In this document: positions 16,009-25,488 of the stretch, in pieces | Position numbering within the stretch: position 1 is the stretch's first letter | Layout of the letters: the number at the start of each line of letters is the position of its first letter | NCBI GenBank assembly: GCA_019083985.1 | Contig: JAHRCV010000001.1 | Span: 1,488,001 to 1,552,000, forward strand | DNA from: Rhizobiales bacterium TNE-4 | GTDB lineage: Bacteria; Pseudomonadota; Alphaproteobacteria; Rhizobiales; Beijerinckiaceae | DNA length: 64,000 nucleotides | Direction of reading: 5' to 3' | Translations under genes and position numbers: made by a program | Notes under the pieces: generated by a model | Database searches by the model: none | The model's input: only the letters and a program-made list of their open reading frames with translations | What the model was told of the DNA's origin: nothing

Positions 16009-18186
16009 ATGAAAATTGTGAACCCGCCCAATTCCGAAGGCGCGGAAGAAATTGTTCCGGTTGATTCTGGCCTGACCTGCCTTGCGGCTGTTTGCGGCTA
16101 TTTCTTCATTAGCGTTGACCCCAAACAAATCGCACATGAGCTGGGCCTTGGCGCGGATATGGCCACAGCCAACGACATCATTCGGGCCGCCCGTATGATG
16201 AAACTACGCGGCCGCCTGGTTAAGAAAATCGCCTTTGCCGAGATATCCCCCGCGATGCTGCCAGCCATCATCGCGATGAAAACGGGAGGCTTCCGCCTTC
16301 TCGTCGCACGGCGTGACGACGAACTCGTCGTTCACGACCCTATCACGCGCCAAACCGAAAGCTTCGCACCCGACAAGCTCGCTGCCACAGTTGAAGGCGG
16401 CGCCATTTTCGTGACGCGCCGTCTCGGAAGCCCCGGCGCCTCGCGTGAAACCTTCGGACTGAGTTGGTTCATCCCATCCTTGATGCGCTATCGTAAAGCG
16501 CTGATCCATGTGCTGGTCGCCTCTCTGATGATCCAGATTTTTGCGATCGTCACACCCATCCTATTTCAAGTCGTAATCGACAAGGTGCTTGTGCACCAAA
16601 CCTTTGCCACTCTCGTTGTGATTGTTGTCGGCCTGATTGCGACGGGTATCTTTGAAGCCGTCATCCAATATCTACGCACCTATGCACTGAACCACACGAC
16701 AAGCCGCATCGATGTGGAATTAGGAGCTCGCCTCGTCGATCATCTCTTCCGGCTGCCGTTGAGCTATTTCGAAAGCATGTCGGCAGGCCAGATCGTCGCT
16801 CGCGTCCGCGAGCTTGAAACGGTCCGCAATTTTCTCACCGGGCCGGCTCTCAACGCCTTGCTCGATCTCTTCTTCACTGTCGTGCTGATTGCCGTTCTGT
16901 TCAGCTATTCCGTCAAGCTAACCTTGATCGTGATCGTCGCCATCCCGCTCTTCATCCTTGTCGCAACATTGATCATGCCGCGCTTGCAAGATGGCATTGA
17001 GAAAAAGTTCTATCACAACGCGCAGGCACAACAATTCCTCGTTGAATCCATCGTTGGCGTCCAGACATTAAAAGCATCCGCCATCGAGCCAATGATGCGG
17101 CGGCAATGGGAAGACCGCCTCGCCGCCTATGTGAAAGGCGCCTTCGATGTCTTGACCATTGGTGCGGTGGGGCAAGGTGCTGTTCAGTTGATCATCAAGA
17201 TCATGACGGCGTTGGTCCTCTTTTTCGGCACGGTCCAAGTCATCAATGGCGAATTGACTGTCGGCGGATTGATCGCCTTCAACATGCTGGTTGGCCAAGT
17301 CGTCGCACCCGTTATCCGGCTCTCGCAGCTCTGGCAGGATTTCCAGCAGGTCCGTGTGTCGTTGCAGCGCATGGGCGACATTCTCAACGTCAAGACAGAA
17401 GCAACCGCGCTCACCTCCGCTCACTTGCCGCCCGCGAAAGGTGGCATCGTGATGCGCGATCTCTCCTTCTGCTATCGCGCCGATGGGGCCGCGGTGCTTG
17501 ACCGTATCAATCTCAACATCAAGCCGGGCGAAATGATTGGCATTGTCGGACCGTCGGGCTCAGGCAAGTCGACCCTGACCAAATTGATCCAACGGCTCTA
17601 TTCACCGGAACAAGGACAGATCCTGGTCGATGGCATCGATATCGCCCAAGTCGATCCGGCGTGGTTGCGCCAGCAGCTCGGCGTGGTGTTGCAAGAGAAC
17701 CTTCTCTTCCACCGCACCGTCCATGAGAATATCGCCCTCGCCCGCCCCGGCATGCCGCGCCAATATGTCATTGAAGCGGCACGCCTTGCCGGTGCGGACG
17801 AGTTCATCAACACGCTTCCGCTCGGCTATGACACGCTGATCGAAGAACGTGGCGGCAACCTCTCGGGCGGACAACGCCAGCGCATCGCTATCGCACGCGC
17901 CCTCGTAACCAATCCACGCATCCTCATTCTCGATGAGGCAACAAGCGCGCTCGATTATGAGAGTGAACACATCATCCAGCGCAATATGCGCGCGATCGCA
18001 CGCGGCCGCACCGTGATCATCATCGCGCATCGCCTCTCTACCGTCCGCCAATGCGACCGCATCATTGGCGTTGCGAAAGGCCGCATCGTGGAAGAAGGCA
18101 CGCATGATGAACTCGTCAACCGCCCGCGCGGTCTCTACGCGCATCTCTGGCGGCTTCAGACCGAAGGATTGGATTCAACGCCATGA
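16009..18186 (+). CDS. Type I secretion ABC transporter with C39-like domain (HlyB/LapB-type)
   Basis: Inner-membrane ATPase and permease of a type I secretion system, 725 aa. The N-terminal 130 residues form a C39-like domain that has lost the protease residues: the Cys position is Ser in DSGLTCLAAV (S20), and the His position reads GGFRLLVA. Such domains hold the unfolded substrate without cleaving it. Six transmembrane helices span about 150-420. The ATPase has Walker A GPSGSGKS (514-521), signature LSGGQ (618-622) and Walker B ILILDEA (638-644). The 91 bp upstream are AT-rich. The stop overlaps the adaptor gene by 4 bp. No RTX or other large repetitive substrate lies in the window. Confidence 0.94.
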   Translation: MKIVNPPNSEGAEEIVPVDSGLTCLAAVCGYFFISVDPKQIAHELGLGADMATANDIIRAARMMKLRGRLVKKIAFAEISPAMLPAIIAMKTGGFRLLVARRDDELVVHDPITRQTESFAPDKLAATVEGGAIFVTRRLGSPGASRETFGLSWFIPSLMRYRKALIHVLVASLMIQIFAIVTPILFQVVIDKVLVHQTFATLVVIVVGLIATGIFEAVIQYLRTYALNHTTSRIDVELGARLVDHLFRLPLSYFESMSAGQIVARVRELETVRNFLTGPALNALLDLFFTVVLIAVLFSYSVKLTLIVIVAIPLFILVATLIMPRLQDGIEKKFYHNAQAQQFLVESIVGVQTLKASAIEPMMRRQWEDRLAAYVKGAFDVLTIGAVGQGAVQLIIKIMTALVLFFGTVQVINGELTVGGLIAFNMLVGQVVAPVIRLSQLWQDFQQVRVSLQRMGDILNVKTEATALTSAHLPPAKGGIVMRDLSFCYRADGAAVLDRINLNIKPGEMIGIVGPSGSGKSTLTKLIQRLYSPEQGQILVDGIDIAQVDPAWLRQQLGVVLQENLLFHRTVHENIALARPGMPRQYVIEAARLAGADEFINTLPLGYDTLIEERGGNLSGGQRQRIAIARALVTNPRILILDEATSALDYESEHIIQRNMRAIARGRTVIIIAHRLSTVRQCDRIIGVAKGRIVEEGTHDELVNRPRGLYAHLWRLQTEGLDSTP

Positions 18187-19640
18187 AGGAATTCGTCAAA
18201 CCCTTCGATGTGTTGCGTTTCCGCAAAGCCGAGGAAGAACGTACGCGGCTGACCGAGTTTCTCCCCGCCGCACTCGAAATTCTCGAAACACCACTGTCGC
18301 CCATCCGCGTGGCCTTTCTCTGGATCATGTGCGCGATCCCGGTCGCCGTTTTGCTATGGGCCATCATCGGCTTCGTTGATATTCATGCGGTTGCCCCAGG
18401 CCGTATTCAGCCGAAAGGCTATTCGAAAGTGGTGCAAGTGTTCGATGCCGGCCGCGTCGAAAAGATCCTTGTCGAGGATGGCCAACATGTCGAACAAGGC
18501 GTGCTGCTGATCCAATTGGACGACCGCGAGACTGCCGCCGATCTCAATCGGTTGCAGACGGACATCGCCGATACGAAAGCAGAAATTCTACGCCGCCGCG
18601 CGGCAGTTGAAGCTGTCCGCAAGGGGGCAACCAATCTTGGGCCTGTTCCGCAGGACACAAGCCTGCCGCCCTCGGCCTTAGCGCGCGAATGGCGCTCTGG
18701 CGCGGCCGACCTCGCGCAGGTCAATGCCCAGATTGCTTCCCTGATGGCACAACGCGAAGAACGCGACCGCACCGCCGACCGTTTGCGCGGCACGATGGCC
18801 GCACGCGAGCAATTGAAGACCGTGCAAGGCGAACGCACCACGATGCGTGAATATCTGATCGGCGTGAACGCCGGTAGCCGCGCCTCGCTCTTGGATGCTT
18901 TGCAAGATGCCAAGCGAACTGAGCTCGAACAAGCGGCTGATCGCGGCATGCTGGCGGAAGTGGAGAGCGCCAAGGCGACCATCGATCAGAAATTGACCGA
19001 AACGCGCGCCGCCTTCATGACCGAACAATATGCGAAAACGAATGAGGCAGAACGCCGCCTCCCCGCGCTTGAGATGGAAGCGATCAAGGCTGCAACCAAA
19101 CTGGAACGCACGCGGGTGACAAGCCCGATCGACGGTACGGTGCAACAATTGGCGGTCACCTCACCCGGCCAAACGGTAGGTGCAGGCCAGCCTGTGCTCG
19201 TGGTTGTGCCTGATGATGGCGGCGTTGAAATTACCGCTTTTGTCGCCAACAAGGATATCGGCTTTGTCGAAGCAGGCCAAAAGGCGCGCATCAAGATCGA
19301 GGCGTTCCCCTATACACGCTATGGCGTGATTGAAGGCACAGTGTTGCGCGTGCCACGTGACGCCCTTGATGAGCGCGACATGCCGGCGATGATGGATGTG
19401 ACGACGTTACAGAAATTGCAGGCCGCCGTGGGGCAACCGGTCAAGCCGAAGCTCGGCAATCTCGTCTATGCCGTTGTCATCGCGCCCAATCGCAACACGG
19501 TGGATGTCGATGGCCGGCAAATCAAACTCAGTCCCGGCATGGCCGTGACGGCCGAAATCCAAACCGGGCGTCGCCGCCTGATCGAATACTTCCTCTCCCC
19601 CTTCCAGGAAGCGAGCAGCGAAGCGGCGCGGGAACGGTGA
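18183..19640 (+). CDS. Type I secretion periplasmic adaptor (HlyD family)
   Basis: Membrane-fusion protein of the same secretion system, 485 aa. A short cytoplasmic N-terminus precedes a single transmembrane helix (about residues 42-62, VAFLWIMCAIPVAVLLWAII). A lipoyl half-motif follows (GRIQPKGYSKVVQVFDAGRV), then a long helical hairpin (about 120-310), the second lipoyl half (VTSPIDGTVQQLAVTSPGQT) and a beta-barrel ending. It bridges the ABC transporter and an outer-membrane TolC-type channel. None is adjacent; the nearest outer-membrane factor, at 21693-23177, is NodT-type and on the other strand. tRNA-Leu follows 83 bp downstream. Confidence 0.94.
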   Translation: MKEFVKPFDVLRFRKAEEERTRLTEFLPAALEILETPLSPIRVAFLWIMCAIPVAVLLWAIIGFVDIHAVAPGRIQPKGYSKVVQVFDAGRVEKILVEDGQHVEQGVLLIQLDDRETAADLNRLQTDIADTKAEILRRRAAVEAVRKGATNLGPVPQDTSLPPSALAREWRSGAADLAQVNAQIASLMAQREERDRTADRLRGTMAAREQLKTVQGERTTMREYLIGVNAGSRASLLDALQDAKRTELEQAADRGMLAEVESAKATIDQKLTETRAAFMTEQYAKTNEAERRLPALEMEAIKAATKLERTRVTSPIDGTVQQLAVTSPGQTVGAGQPVLVVVPDDGGVEITAFVANKDIGFVEAGQKARIKIEAFPYTRYGVIEGTVLRVPRDALDERDMPAMMDVTTLQKLQAAVGQPVKPKLGNLVYAVVIAPNRNTVDVDGRQIKLSPGMAVTAEIQTGRRRLIEYFLSPFQEASSEAARER

Positions 19641-19723
19641 TGGGTGAAACCAAGGATTGCGCGACACAGCATGGTGCGTGGGGCGCTACCGCCGCCGACC
19701 GTCGGCGGCCCAACGAAGACAAA

Positions 19724-19810
19724 TGGTGCGGACACCGGGGGTCGAACCCGGACAGCCTTGCGGCCGAGGGATTTTAAGTCCCTTGCGTCTACCAGTTTCG
19801 CCATGTCCGC
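19724..19810 (-). tRNA. tRNA-Leu (anticodon UAA)
   Basis: Minus-strand 87 nt including an encoded CCA (19726-19724). The acceptor stem GCGGACA pairs with TGTCCGC. The anticodon stem AGGGA/TCCCT encloses the loop CTTAAAA, giving anticodon TAA, which reads UUA and UUG. The long variable arm (CGGCCGCAAGGCTG region) fits a class II tRNA-Leu. The T-arm has GGTTCGACCCC. The gene is intact and no integrase or attachment-site duplicate is seen beside it. Confidence 0.97.
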
Positions 19811-19875
19811 GCGGGGTCTGGTGCCCGGGGTGAGGAATAGTCGAGGCGCGGGTCCCGGTCAAAGCGAATGAGTGC

Positions 19876-20289
19876 TCAGCCCCCCTTATTCTGGCCTCCC
19901 GGCGGCTCGCCCGACGGGAGCGATGCAGACTGGCCGCGCCAATGCTGAAACAGCAGATAAAGCACGCCAGCGCCAAGACCTGTGATGATGGCTTCGAGCG
20001 CTTCGATGCTGAATCGTCCCGGATGGACAAGATAATCGGCCAGTGTTGTCGCGAGTGTGATGCCAAGCGCCATCAAGAGGCCGTTGCTGATCCAGCGTCT
20101 GAGCGGGGTGAAAGAGAGAGCCACGAGAATGGCTGCTGAGACCGCCCCCGTCTGCGCCGCCTTCGACCAATGCGCCAGCGTCAAGGCACTGACATTTCCA
20201 CCCACCATCACGAGCAGGCAAGAGGTCCCCGACTCGGTGAAGCGCGCCAGAAAAAGGCGAACCTTCTCGCGCAGCACGTCCCCAACCAT
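19876..20289 (-). CDS. Small membrane protein of unknown function
   Basis: 137-residue protein with a good GGAGG site 6 nt before the ATG, so it is likely real. Three to four hydrophobic segments are visible: GTSCLLVMVGGNVSALTLA, AVSAAILVALSF, NGLLMALGITLATTLADYLV and AIITGLGAGVLYLLFQ. The cytoplasmic tail is Gly/Pro/Ser-rich. I do not recognise a family. It lies between tRNA-Leu and an alcohol dehydrogenase gene, with its own short promoter region. Confidence 0.65.
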   Translation of the reverse strand: MVGDVLREKVRLFLARFTESGTSCLLVMVGGNVSALTLAHWSKAAQTGAVSAAILVALSFTPLRRWISNGLLMALGITLATTLADYLVHPGRFSIEALEAIITGLGAGVLYLLFQHWRGQSASLPSGEPPGGQNKGG

Positions 20290-20422
20290 CCGCTACCTCC
20301 GGCCACTCAACACTGCTGAAGAATGGCCGGAAGGATGGACCGATTGAAAGCGCAGATTAGCCCTGTTTCGGGTTCTGCAGGCTAAAAGCGGGCAAGCGTT
20401 TGCCGCCCGCGGTTGGGCCTCG

Positions 20423-21580
20423 TCACACCAGCTCAGGGAACGGCACGATGGTCGATTTCACCGTCTTCATCGCCATGGCATCGGCGACTGCCGCTTTGAT
20501 CCCGTCTTCGGAGAAGGGATAGATCGTCTGCATCTCAAGCCAAGGATATTTGTTGCGTGCCTTGTAGAGCATGTCGACGCCGAGCGGCAGATCATTTGCC
20601 GTGAAACCCCATGAACCGAGGATGTTGAGATCCTTGGTGCAGAAGCGGTGCCAATTCGTATTGATCGAACCCGCATCGGTGAACTGCCCCATTTCAACAT
20701 AGGTGCCGCCATCGCGCAGGAACTCGATGCCTGCGGGACCTGCCGTGGGATGGCCCGAGCAATCCATCACGAGATCAGCACCATAACCGCCCGCCAATTC
20801 ACGCACGCGACGAATGCGGTCTTCCGGTGTTTTATATTCCTCAATATCCACGGTCGCATGCGCACCGAATTTACGAGCGAGTTCAAGCCGCGGCTTTTCC
20901 GGCGCACCCACGCAGATCACTTTACCAGCGCCCATCTCCTGCGCAGCGGCGACAGCGAGAATGCCGATCGGACCCGAACCTTGAATGACAACGGTGTCGT
21001 TCCACGTGAACCCACCAGCACGCTGTGCGCGGTTGAACGCACGAATGCATGATGTGAGAGGTTCCGACAGCGCGCCCAAACGCAAAGACATATCGTCCGG
21101 TAATTTATAGATTTTCGTACCGGGCAGCATATCGAGATCGACATAGACATATTCCGCCCAGCCGCCCCACAAATGCGGCGCCTTGTCGAAGCCGAGATAG
21201 CGGCCGTAATAAACCGGCGTGAGGCATTTGTTCGCCGTCTGCGGATAGTGCAAGCACCAATGACAATGACCGCACGGCATCAAGGGCGGGATCATCACTT
21301 TTGATCCAACATGAAGCGGCTTGCCCATGAAATCTTCGGTGAATTCATCACCCTTTTCGACGATGATGGCGCCGATCTCATGACCGAGCGTGAAGGGCCA
21401 CGGCAAAGGCTTCGGCCAATGGCCTTTGAGAATATGCTGGTCGGTGCCACACACGCCGCAGGCGCCGATTTGCAAGAGCGCTGCCTTCTTCGGAACTTTC
21501 GGCCATGGCACTGTCTGGATCACCGGATCAGCGCCCGGTCCCGCATAGGTGCACACGCGAATATGATCAGCCTTACGCAT
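20423..21580 (-). CDS. Zinc-dependent alcohol dehydrogenase (MDR family)
   Basis: Medium-chain dehydrogenase/reductase of about 385 aa. The catalytic zinc residues are in GACGVCGTDQH and TLGHEIG, and the structural-zinc-type cysteines are in CGHCHWCLHY and NKCL. The nucleotide-binding turn is IQGSGPIGILAVAAAQ. An unusual inserted region (CLTPVYYGRYLGFDKAPHLW) sets it apart from sorbitol and threonine dehydrogenases. I prefer the ATG at 21580, which has GGGAGA 8 nt upstream, over a GTG at 21586. It is likely an alcohol or polyol dehydrogenase; the substrate is unknown. Confidence 0.88.
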   Translation of the reverse strand: MRKADHIRVCTYAGPGADPVIQTVPWPKVPKKAALLQIGACGVCGTDQHILKGHWPKPLPWPFTLGHEIGAIIVEKGDEFTEDFMGKPLHVGSKVMIPPLMPCGHCHWCLHYPQTANKCLTPVYYGRYLGFDKAPHLWGGWAEYVYVDLDMLPGTKIYKLPDDMSLRLGALSEPLTSCIRAFNRAQRAGGFTWNDTVVIQGSGPIGILAVAAAQEMGAGKVICVGAPEKPRLELARKFGAHATVDIEEYKTPEDRIRRVRELAGGYGADLVMDCSGHPTAGPAGIEFLRDGGTYVEMGQFTDAGSINTNWHRFCTKDLNILGSWGFTANDLPLGVDMLYKARNKYPWLEMQTIYPFSEDGIKAAVADAMAMKTVKSTIVPFPELV

Positions 21581-21692
21581 TGCCACGTCTCCCTAGGATC
21601 GTCTTGTTTTTTGAAAGTAGAGACGGAAACCGGGCCTAGGTAAAGCTGCCAAGCAAGCGCGCCAGCCATGCAGGACAAGCGGCGCAATAAGG

Positions 21693-23177
21693 TTACAGGA
21701 TCGGAACGCGCTGCAGAGGTGGCTTGGGTTGCGGTGCGTAAACGGCGGCCTCATCAACCCAGCCCCCGCCTGTGGCCTTGTAGATGTTCACGACCGCATC
21801 GAAGGCGCCTTTGCGTGCGAGCGCGGATTCAATTTGCGCTTGATATAATTCATTATGCAGTAGGATGAGGCCTGTATATTCGTGCGGCGTTTTGCCCAGC
21901 ATGTCCTGCGTTTTGGCGACCGCCGATTCCAGCGCGTTCTGGCTCCTGATCAACGCTTCGAGATGTTTGGTCGAGCGATGATACGCAATCAATGCGTTTT
22001 TCGTATCGCGAAATGCGGTCAACAAGGTTTCTTGATATTCAGCAAGTGCAACCTCGGTTTCGCCCTTGGCAATATCAACCTTGCCTGTGATGGCTCCTGC
22101 GGCAAAGAGCGGGCCAACCGCATTGCCAGCGAGCGCCCACACCGGTGTTAGCCCCCCGGGCATGGGACCTGGAAACAAACTTGAATAGCCAATGCCACCC
22201 GACGCGCTGAGATGAATTTGGGGCAAATAAAGCGCCATCTCGGCACCGATTTGTGCGTTGGCGGCAATCAGCCTTTGCTCCGCCTGCGCCACATCAGGCC
22301 GCCGCAACAAGACGTCGGAGCGAATCGTGTGCGGCATGACAGGCGTTTTCAATCCAGCAAAGCCGCGTCCGCGCGAAATTTTCAACGTTGGATCAGCACA
22401 TAGCAAACGCAAATCATTTTCCGCCTGATCCGCGGTTGCGCTCAACAAGGGCAGATTAGCGCGATAGCGCTCAATCGATGAGAATAATTGCGCTCGCGCC
22501 ACTTCAGATGCGGGCGGCGTTGAAGAACTCATCGCATCAAGATCGTGACTGAGACGCGTAATGGAATCCTGTGTGATTTTATACTGTGTCTCGGCTGCAC
22601 GCAGACGCACATAGGCTTCTGCCACTTCGGAGACGATCATCAACACCGCAGCGCGACGCCCCTCCTCTGCGCCCGCCGCAATCGCATCGGCACTTTCAAC
22701 CTGCCGCCTGACGCGCCCCCACACGTCAAGCGTCCACGAAACGCTGGGTTGCGGCGCAATCACCGTCTCGAAAGAGCGCTGATACCGACCGGGTTTATGC
22801 GTGCGGATCACCCCAGTGCCATAATCCGCATGAGGATAAAGATTCGACTGCACGACCATCACGCCGGACCGCGCTACATCTACCCGCGACGCTGCCGCTT
22901 TCAGCGTTAGATTGCTGCCAAGTGCGATCTGGATCAGCTTCAATAATTCGGCGTCACCCGGCAGCGTCCACCAATGCAGACCCGCAATATCAGCTGCCTC
23001 ACGCGGTGGGATCACATAATCAGGGAGTTTGACTTCGGGCCGCTTATAATCGGGCCCCAGCGTACAGCCCGGCATGAAGGCGAGCAGTAAGGCCGCGGCA
23101 GCCGCCACGCCCAATCGCCCCCTCACCCTGACCCACCGCTGACGCAACTGAAGACCCCTCACAACTGGGTCCGACAA
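21693..23177 (-). CDS. NodT-family outer-membrane efflux lipoprotein
   Basis: TolC-like outer-membrane factor of the NodT/OprM class, 494 aa. It has a lipoprotein signal (LLLAFMPGCTLGPDYKRP, with the acylated Cys in PGC) and the typical entry WTLPGDAELLKLIQIAL, then two repeats of long helices. The hallmark LLRRPDVAQAEQRLIAANAQ is present. It normally joins RND or MFS efflux pumps, but no inner-membrane pump is adjacent, so it may be shared with pumps elsewhere or with the type I module at 16-19.6 kb. That second idea is only a guess from proximity. Confidence 0.92.
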   Translation of the reverse strand: MSDPVVRGLQLRQRWVRVRGRLGVAAAAALLLAFMPGCTLGPDYKRPEVKLPDYVIPPREAADIAGLHWWTLPGDAELLKLIQIALGSNLTLKAAASRVDVARSGVMVVQSNLYPHADYGTGVIRTHKPGRYQRSFETVIAPQPSVSWTLDVWGRVRRQVESADAIAAGAEEGRRAAVLMIVSEVAEAYVRLRAAETQYKITQDSITRLSHDLDAMSSSTPPASEVARAQLFSSIERYRANLPLLSATADQAENDLRLLCADPTLKISRGRGFAGLKTPVMPHTIRSDVLLRRPDVAQAEQRLIAANAQIGAEMALYLPQIHLSASGGIGYSSLFPGPMPGGLTPVWALAGNAVGPLFAAGAITGKVDIAKGETEVALAEYQETLLTAFRDTKNALIAYHRSTKHLEALIRSQNALESAVAKTQDMLGKTPHEYTGLILLHNELYQAQIESALARKGAFDAVVNIYKATGGGWVDEAAVYAPQPKPPLQRVPIL

Positions 23178-23266
23178 TGCCGTGCAGAGTGGCCATGGGA
23201 CAGGTCAGCGCCGCGGAAGCAGGGCCTTATCCACTGCCATGAACACGGAAGCGGCGGGGCTTGGCG

Positions 23267-24913
23267 CTACATCAGCGGCCGGTTGGTCCTGACGAGCGTA
23301 TGGACGGCCGCGTAATCGACCTTGCCCGAGCCCAAGACGGGGATCGCTGCCACCGGCATCACGGCGCGCGGCACCCATAATTCGGGATAGCCCTTCTCTT
23401 TCGCGTAACGCGCCAGAGCGGCCTGATCGAGATCGCGGCCATCGCTGACCAGCGCAATCTGCTCGCCCTTTTTCGGATCAGCCATCGCCACGGCGACATG
23501 GCTGGCTTCGGGCCATAATTCTTGCGCCAGGGATTCAATCGCGGCGAGCGACACCATCTCGCCACCGATTTTGGCAAAACGCTTGGCGCGCCCGCGAATG
23601 GAAATGCGGCCCTCGTGATCCATCGTCACAATATCGCCCGTGTCATGCCAGCCATCTTCGGGCGGCACCAACACACCGGGATCGTTGGCGAACATATAGC
23701 CCGCCATCACATTCGGCCCGCGCACGATGAGACGCCCACCTTCATGAATGCCTTCAACCGGTTCGAGCCGCGCTTCCATCCCCGGCAAGAGACGACCAAC
23801 CGTACCGGGCACATTATCTTCAACCTGATTGACGGCGATCACGGGTGAACATTCTGTTGCGCCATAGCCTTCGAGAATTGTTGTGCCCGCTTCAGCCCAT
23901 TGCGCGCGGGTTTCATCCTTCACGCGTTCTGCACCCGCCACGACGATCCGCACAGACGCGAATTGGCCAGGATCAGCCGCGCGCATCCAACCACGCAAAA
24001 ACGTATCGGTACCAAAGAGGATCGTCGCTTTGGTTTCCTCGGCAATGCGCGCCACTTGTTTATACTGCAGTGGGCTCGGATAGAGCACGACTTTCATCCC
24101 GCCAAACAGGCCGAGAAGCATGCCGCCTGTCAGCCCATACGAATGGAAGATCGGCAACGGATTCATGATGATCTGATCGGGACCAAGGGGCGGCCGCCCA
24201 ATATGCGCCTCGATCTGCTTCACATTCGCAATCAGATTGGCATTGGACAGGACGACACCCTTCGGTGCACCTTCCGATCCCGACGTGAACAAAAGCACGC
24301 CCGCTTCGTCGGGTGAGAGCGCATGGCGTGCATGCACCATGCCGGGCACAAAACTGCGCAGCACGCCCATGGCCTTGTCGAAGGAGGTGAGCGCCGCCCG
24401 GACATCTTCGAGATAAAGGACACGCACCAAACGGCCCGTCGCCTGCGTCTCGCTGAGAACCGTCTCCAGCGTTTCATCAAGGCGAGCCTGATCGATGAAA
24501 CGACGCGAGGTGATGAGCGTCTCAATCTCGCCGATCCGCAACGCTGCAACGAGATTGCGGACACCAGCGGTAAAATTCAGTAGCGCTGGAACACGGCCAT
24601 AAGCCGAGAGACCAAACAGGGTGACGGCCGCCGCATTCACGTTCGGCAACATTACGCCGACCGTTTCGCCACGCACTGTCTCGACCTCAAAGGCCTTGCC
24701 AAGAACGAGCGAACCGAGAATGAGCCGGTGGTAGCTCAGAGGCGCCCGTTCCTGATCCTCCAGAATGGGCGTCTTGCGGCCATAAGCCTCGGCCGCGGCG
24801 AGAAGCGCGCCGAACAGGGTATTGCGGGTCTCTGCCAATGCGAATGAAATGGGGGGTGGCCCTTCGTCTACGTCTTTGGTCGTAGACGCTAGCCCGTTCC
24901 GGGCACGGCGCAT
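23267..24913 (-). CDS. AMP-dependent acyl-CoA/acyl-ACP synthetase
   Basis: ANL-superfamily ligase of 548 aa that activates a carboxylic acid as acyl-AMP and passes it to CoA or ACP. The P-loop-like motif is LLFTSGSEGAPKGVVLSNAN, then EGYGATECSPVIA and GWHDTGDIVTMDHEGRI; the catalytic Lys lies near LGSGKVDYAAV. It resembles the ligase half of Aas (acyl-ACP synthetase for lysophospholipid acylation), but the N-terminal acyltransferase domain is absent. The ATG at 24913 follows AAGGCGAAG. It is last in the FkbM-CinA-Gpt run on the minus strand. Confidence 0.88.
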   Translation of the reverse strand: MRRARNGLASTTKDVDEGPPPISFALAETRNTLFGALLAAAEAYGRKTPILEDQERAPLSYHRLILGSLVLGKAFEVETVRGETVGVMLPNVNAAAVTLFGLSAYGRVPALLNFTAGVRNLVAALRIGEIETLITSRRFIDQARLDETLETVLSETQATGRLVRVLYLEDVRAALTSFDKAMGVLRSFVPGMVHARHALSPDEAGVLLFTSGSEGAPKGVVLSNANLIANVKQIEAHIGRPPLGPDQIIMNPLPIFHSYGLTGGMLLGLFGGMKVVLYPSPLQYKQVARIAEETKATILFGTDTFLRGWMRAADPGQFASVRIVVAGAERVKDETRAQWAEAGTTILEGYGATECSPVIAVNQVEDNVPGTVGRLLPGMEARLEPVEGIHEGGRLIVRGPNVMAGYMFANDPGVLVPPEDGWHDTGDIVTMDHEGRISIRGRAKRFAKIGGEMVSLAAIESLAQELWPEASHVAVAMADPKKGEQIALVSDGRDLDQAALARYAKEKGYPELWVPRAVMPVAAIPVLGSGKVDYAAVHTLVRTNRPLM

Positions 24914-24964
24914 AGTCTTCGCCTTGCGGAACGCCTCACAATGAGCCGAACCGCCAATCTCGCC

Positions 24965-25474
24965 TCAGCCCTTATGATTTTCAGCCACCGGCGGTTGGTA
25001 AGCGAGGCCCAGATCCCACGGGAAATAGATCCACGTATCCTGCGACACTTCCGTGATGAAAGTATCGACCAGCGGACGGCCGAGCGGCTTGGCATAGACT
25101 GTCGCGAAATGCGCTTTCGGCAACAGGTCGCGAACAAGCCGCGCGGTTTTACCGGTGTCGACGAGATCGTCGATGACCAGCACCTTCGCGCCGCCTTCAC
25201 CGCCAAGCCGTGCGACTTCGTCGGAAATGCCCTTGAGCAATTTCAACTCACCTTGCGACGAATAATCGTGATAGCTCGCGATGCAGACCGTCTCGATGAT
25301 CCGCAGGCCAAGCTCACGCGCCACGATGGCGGCCGGTACAAGACCGCCGCGTGTGATGCAAACAATGGCTTCGAACGGCCCCGCCGATGAAAGCCGCCAC
25401 GCCAGCGCGCGCGCATCACGATGGAACTGATCCCATGAAACGGGAAAGGCTTTCGGGGCTAGCGCTTCAGTCAT
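24965..25474 (-). CDS. gpt: Xanthine phosphoribosyltransferase
   Basis: Purine salvage enzyme that joins xanthine or guanine to PRPP. It matches E. coli Gpt closely in pattern: [44 protein letters not shown], the PRPP loop [36 protein letters not shown] and [10 protein letters not shown]. The ATG at 25474 has GGAG 9 nt upstream; the in-frame TTG at 25492, which would overlap the preceding gene, is less likely. Length (169 aa) is close to the family norm. Confidence 0.95.
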   Translation of the reverse strand: MTEALAPKAFPVSWDQFHRDARALAWRLSSAGPFEAIVCITRGGLVPAAIVARELGLRIIETVCIASYHDYSSQGELKLLKGISDEVARLGGEGGAKVLVIDDLVDTGKTARLVRDLLPKAHFATVYAKPLGRPLVDTFITEVSQDTWIYFPWDLGLAYQPPVAENHKG

Positions 25475-25488
25475 GATGGTGAGCTCCG

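Noticed and set aside
19466-19804. Open frame beginning MAKLVDARDLKSLG on the minus strand
   Set aside because: It is a translation of tRNA-Leu and the antisense of the HlyD gene; this peptide pattern is a known artefact of tRNA genes.
19724-20289. tRNA-Leu considered as a genomic island attachment site
   Set aside because: No integrase, no duplicated tRNA 3' end in the flanks, and ordinary genes on both sides.
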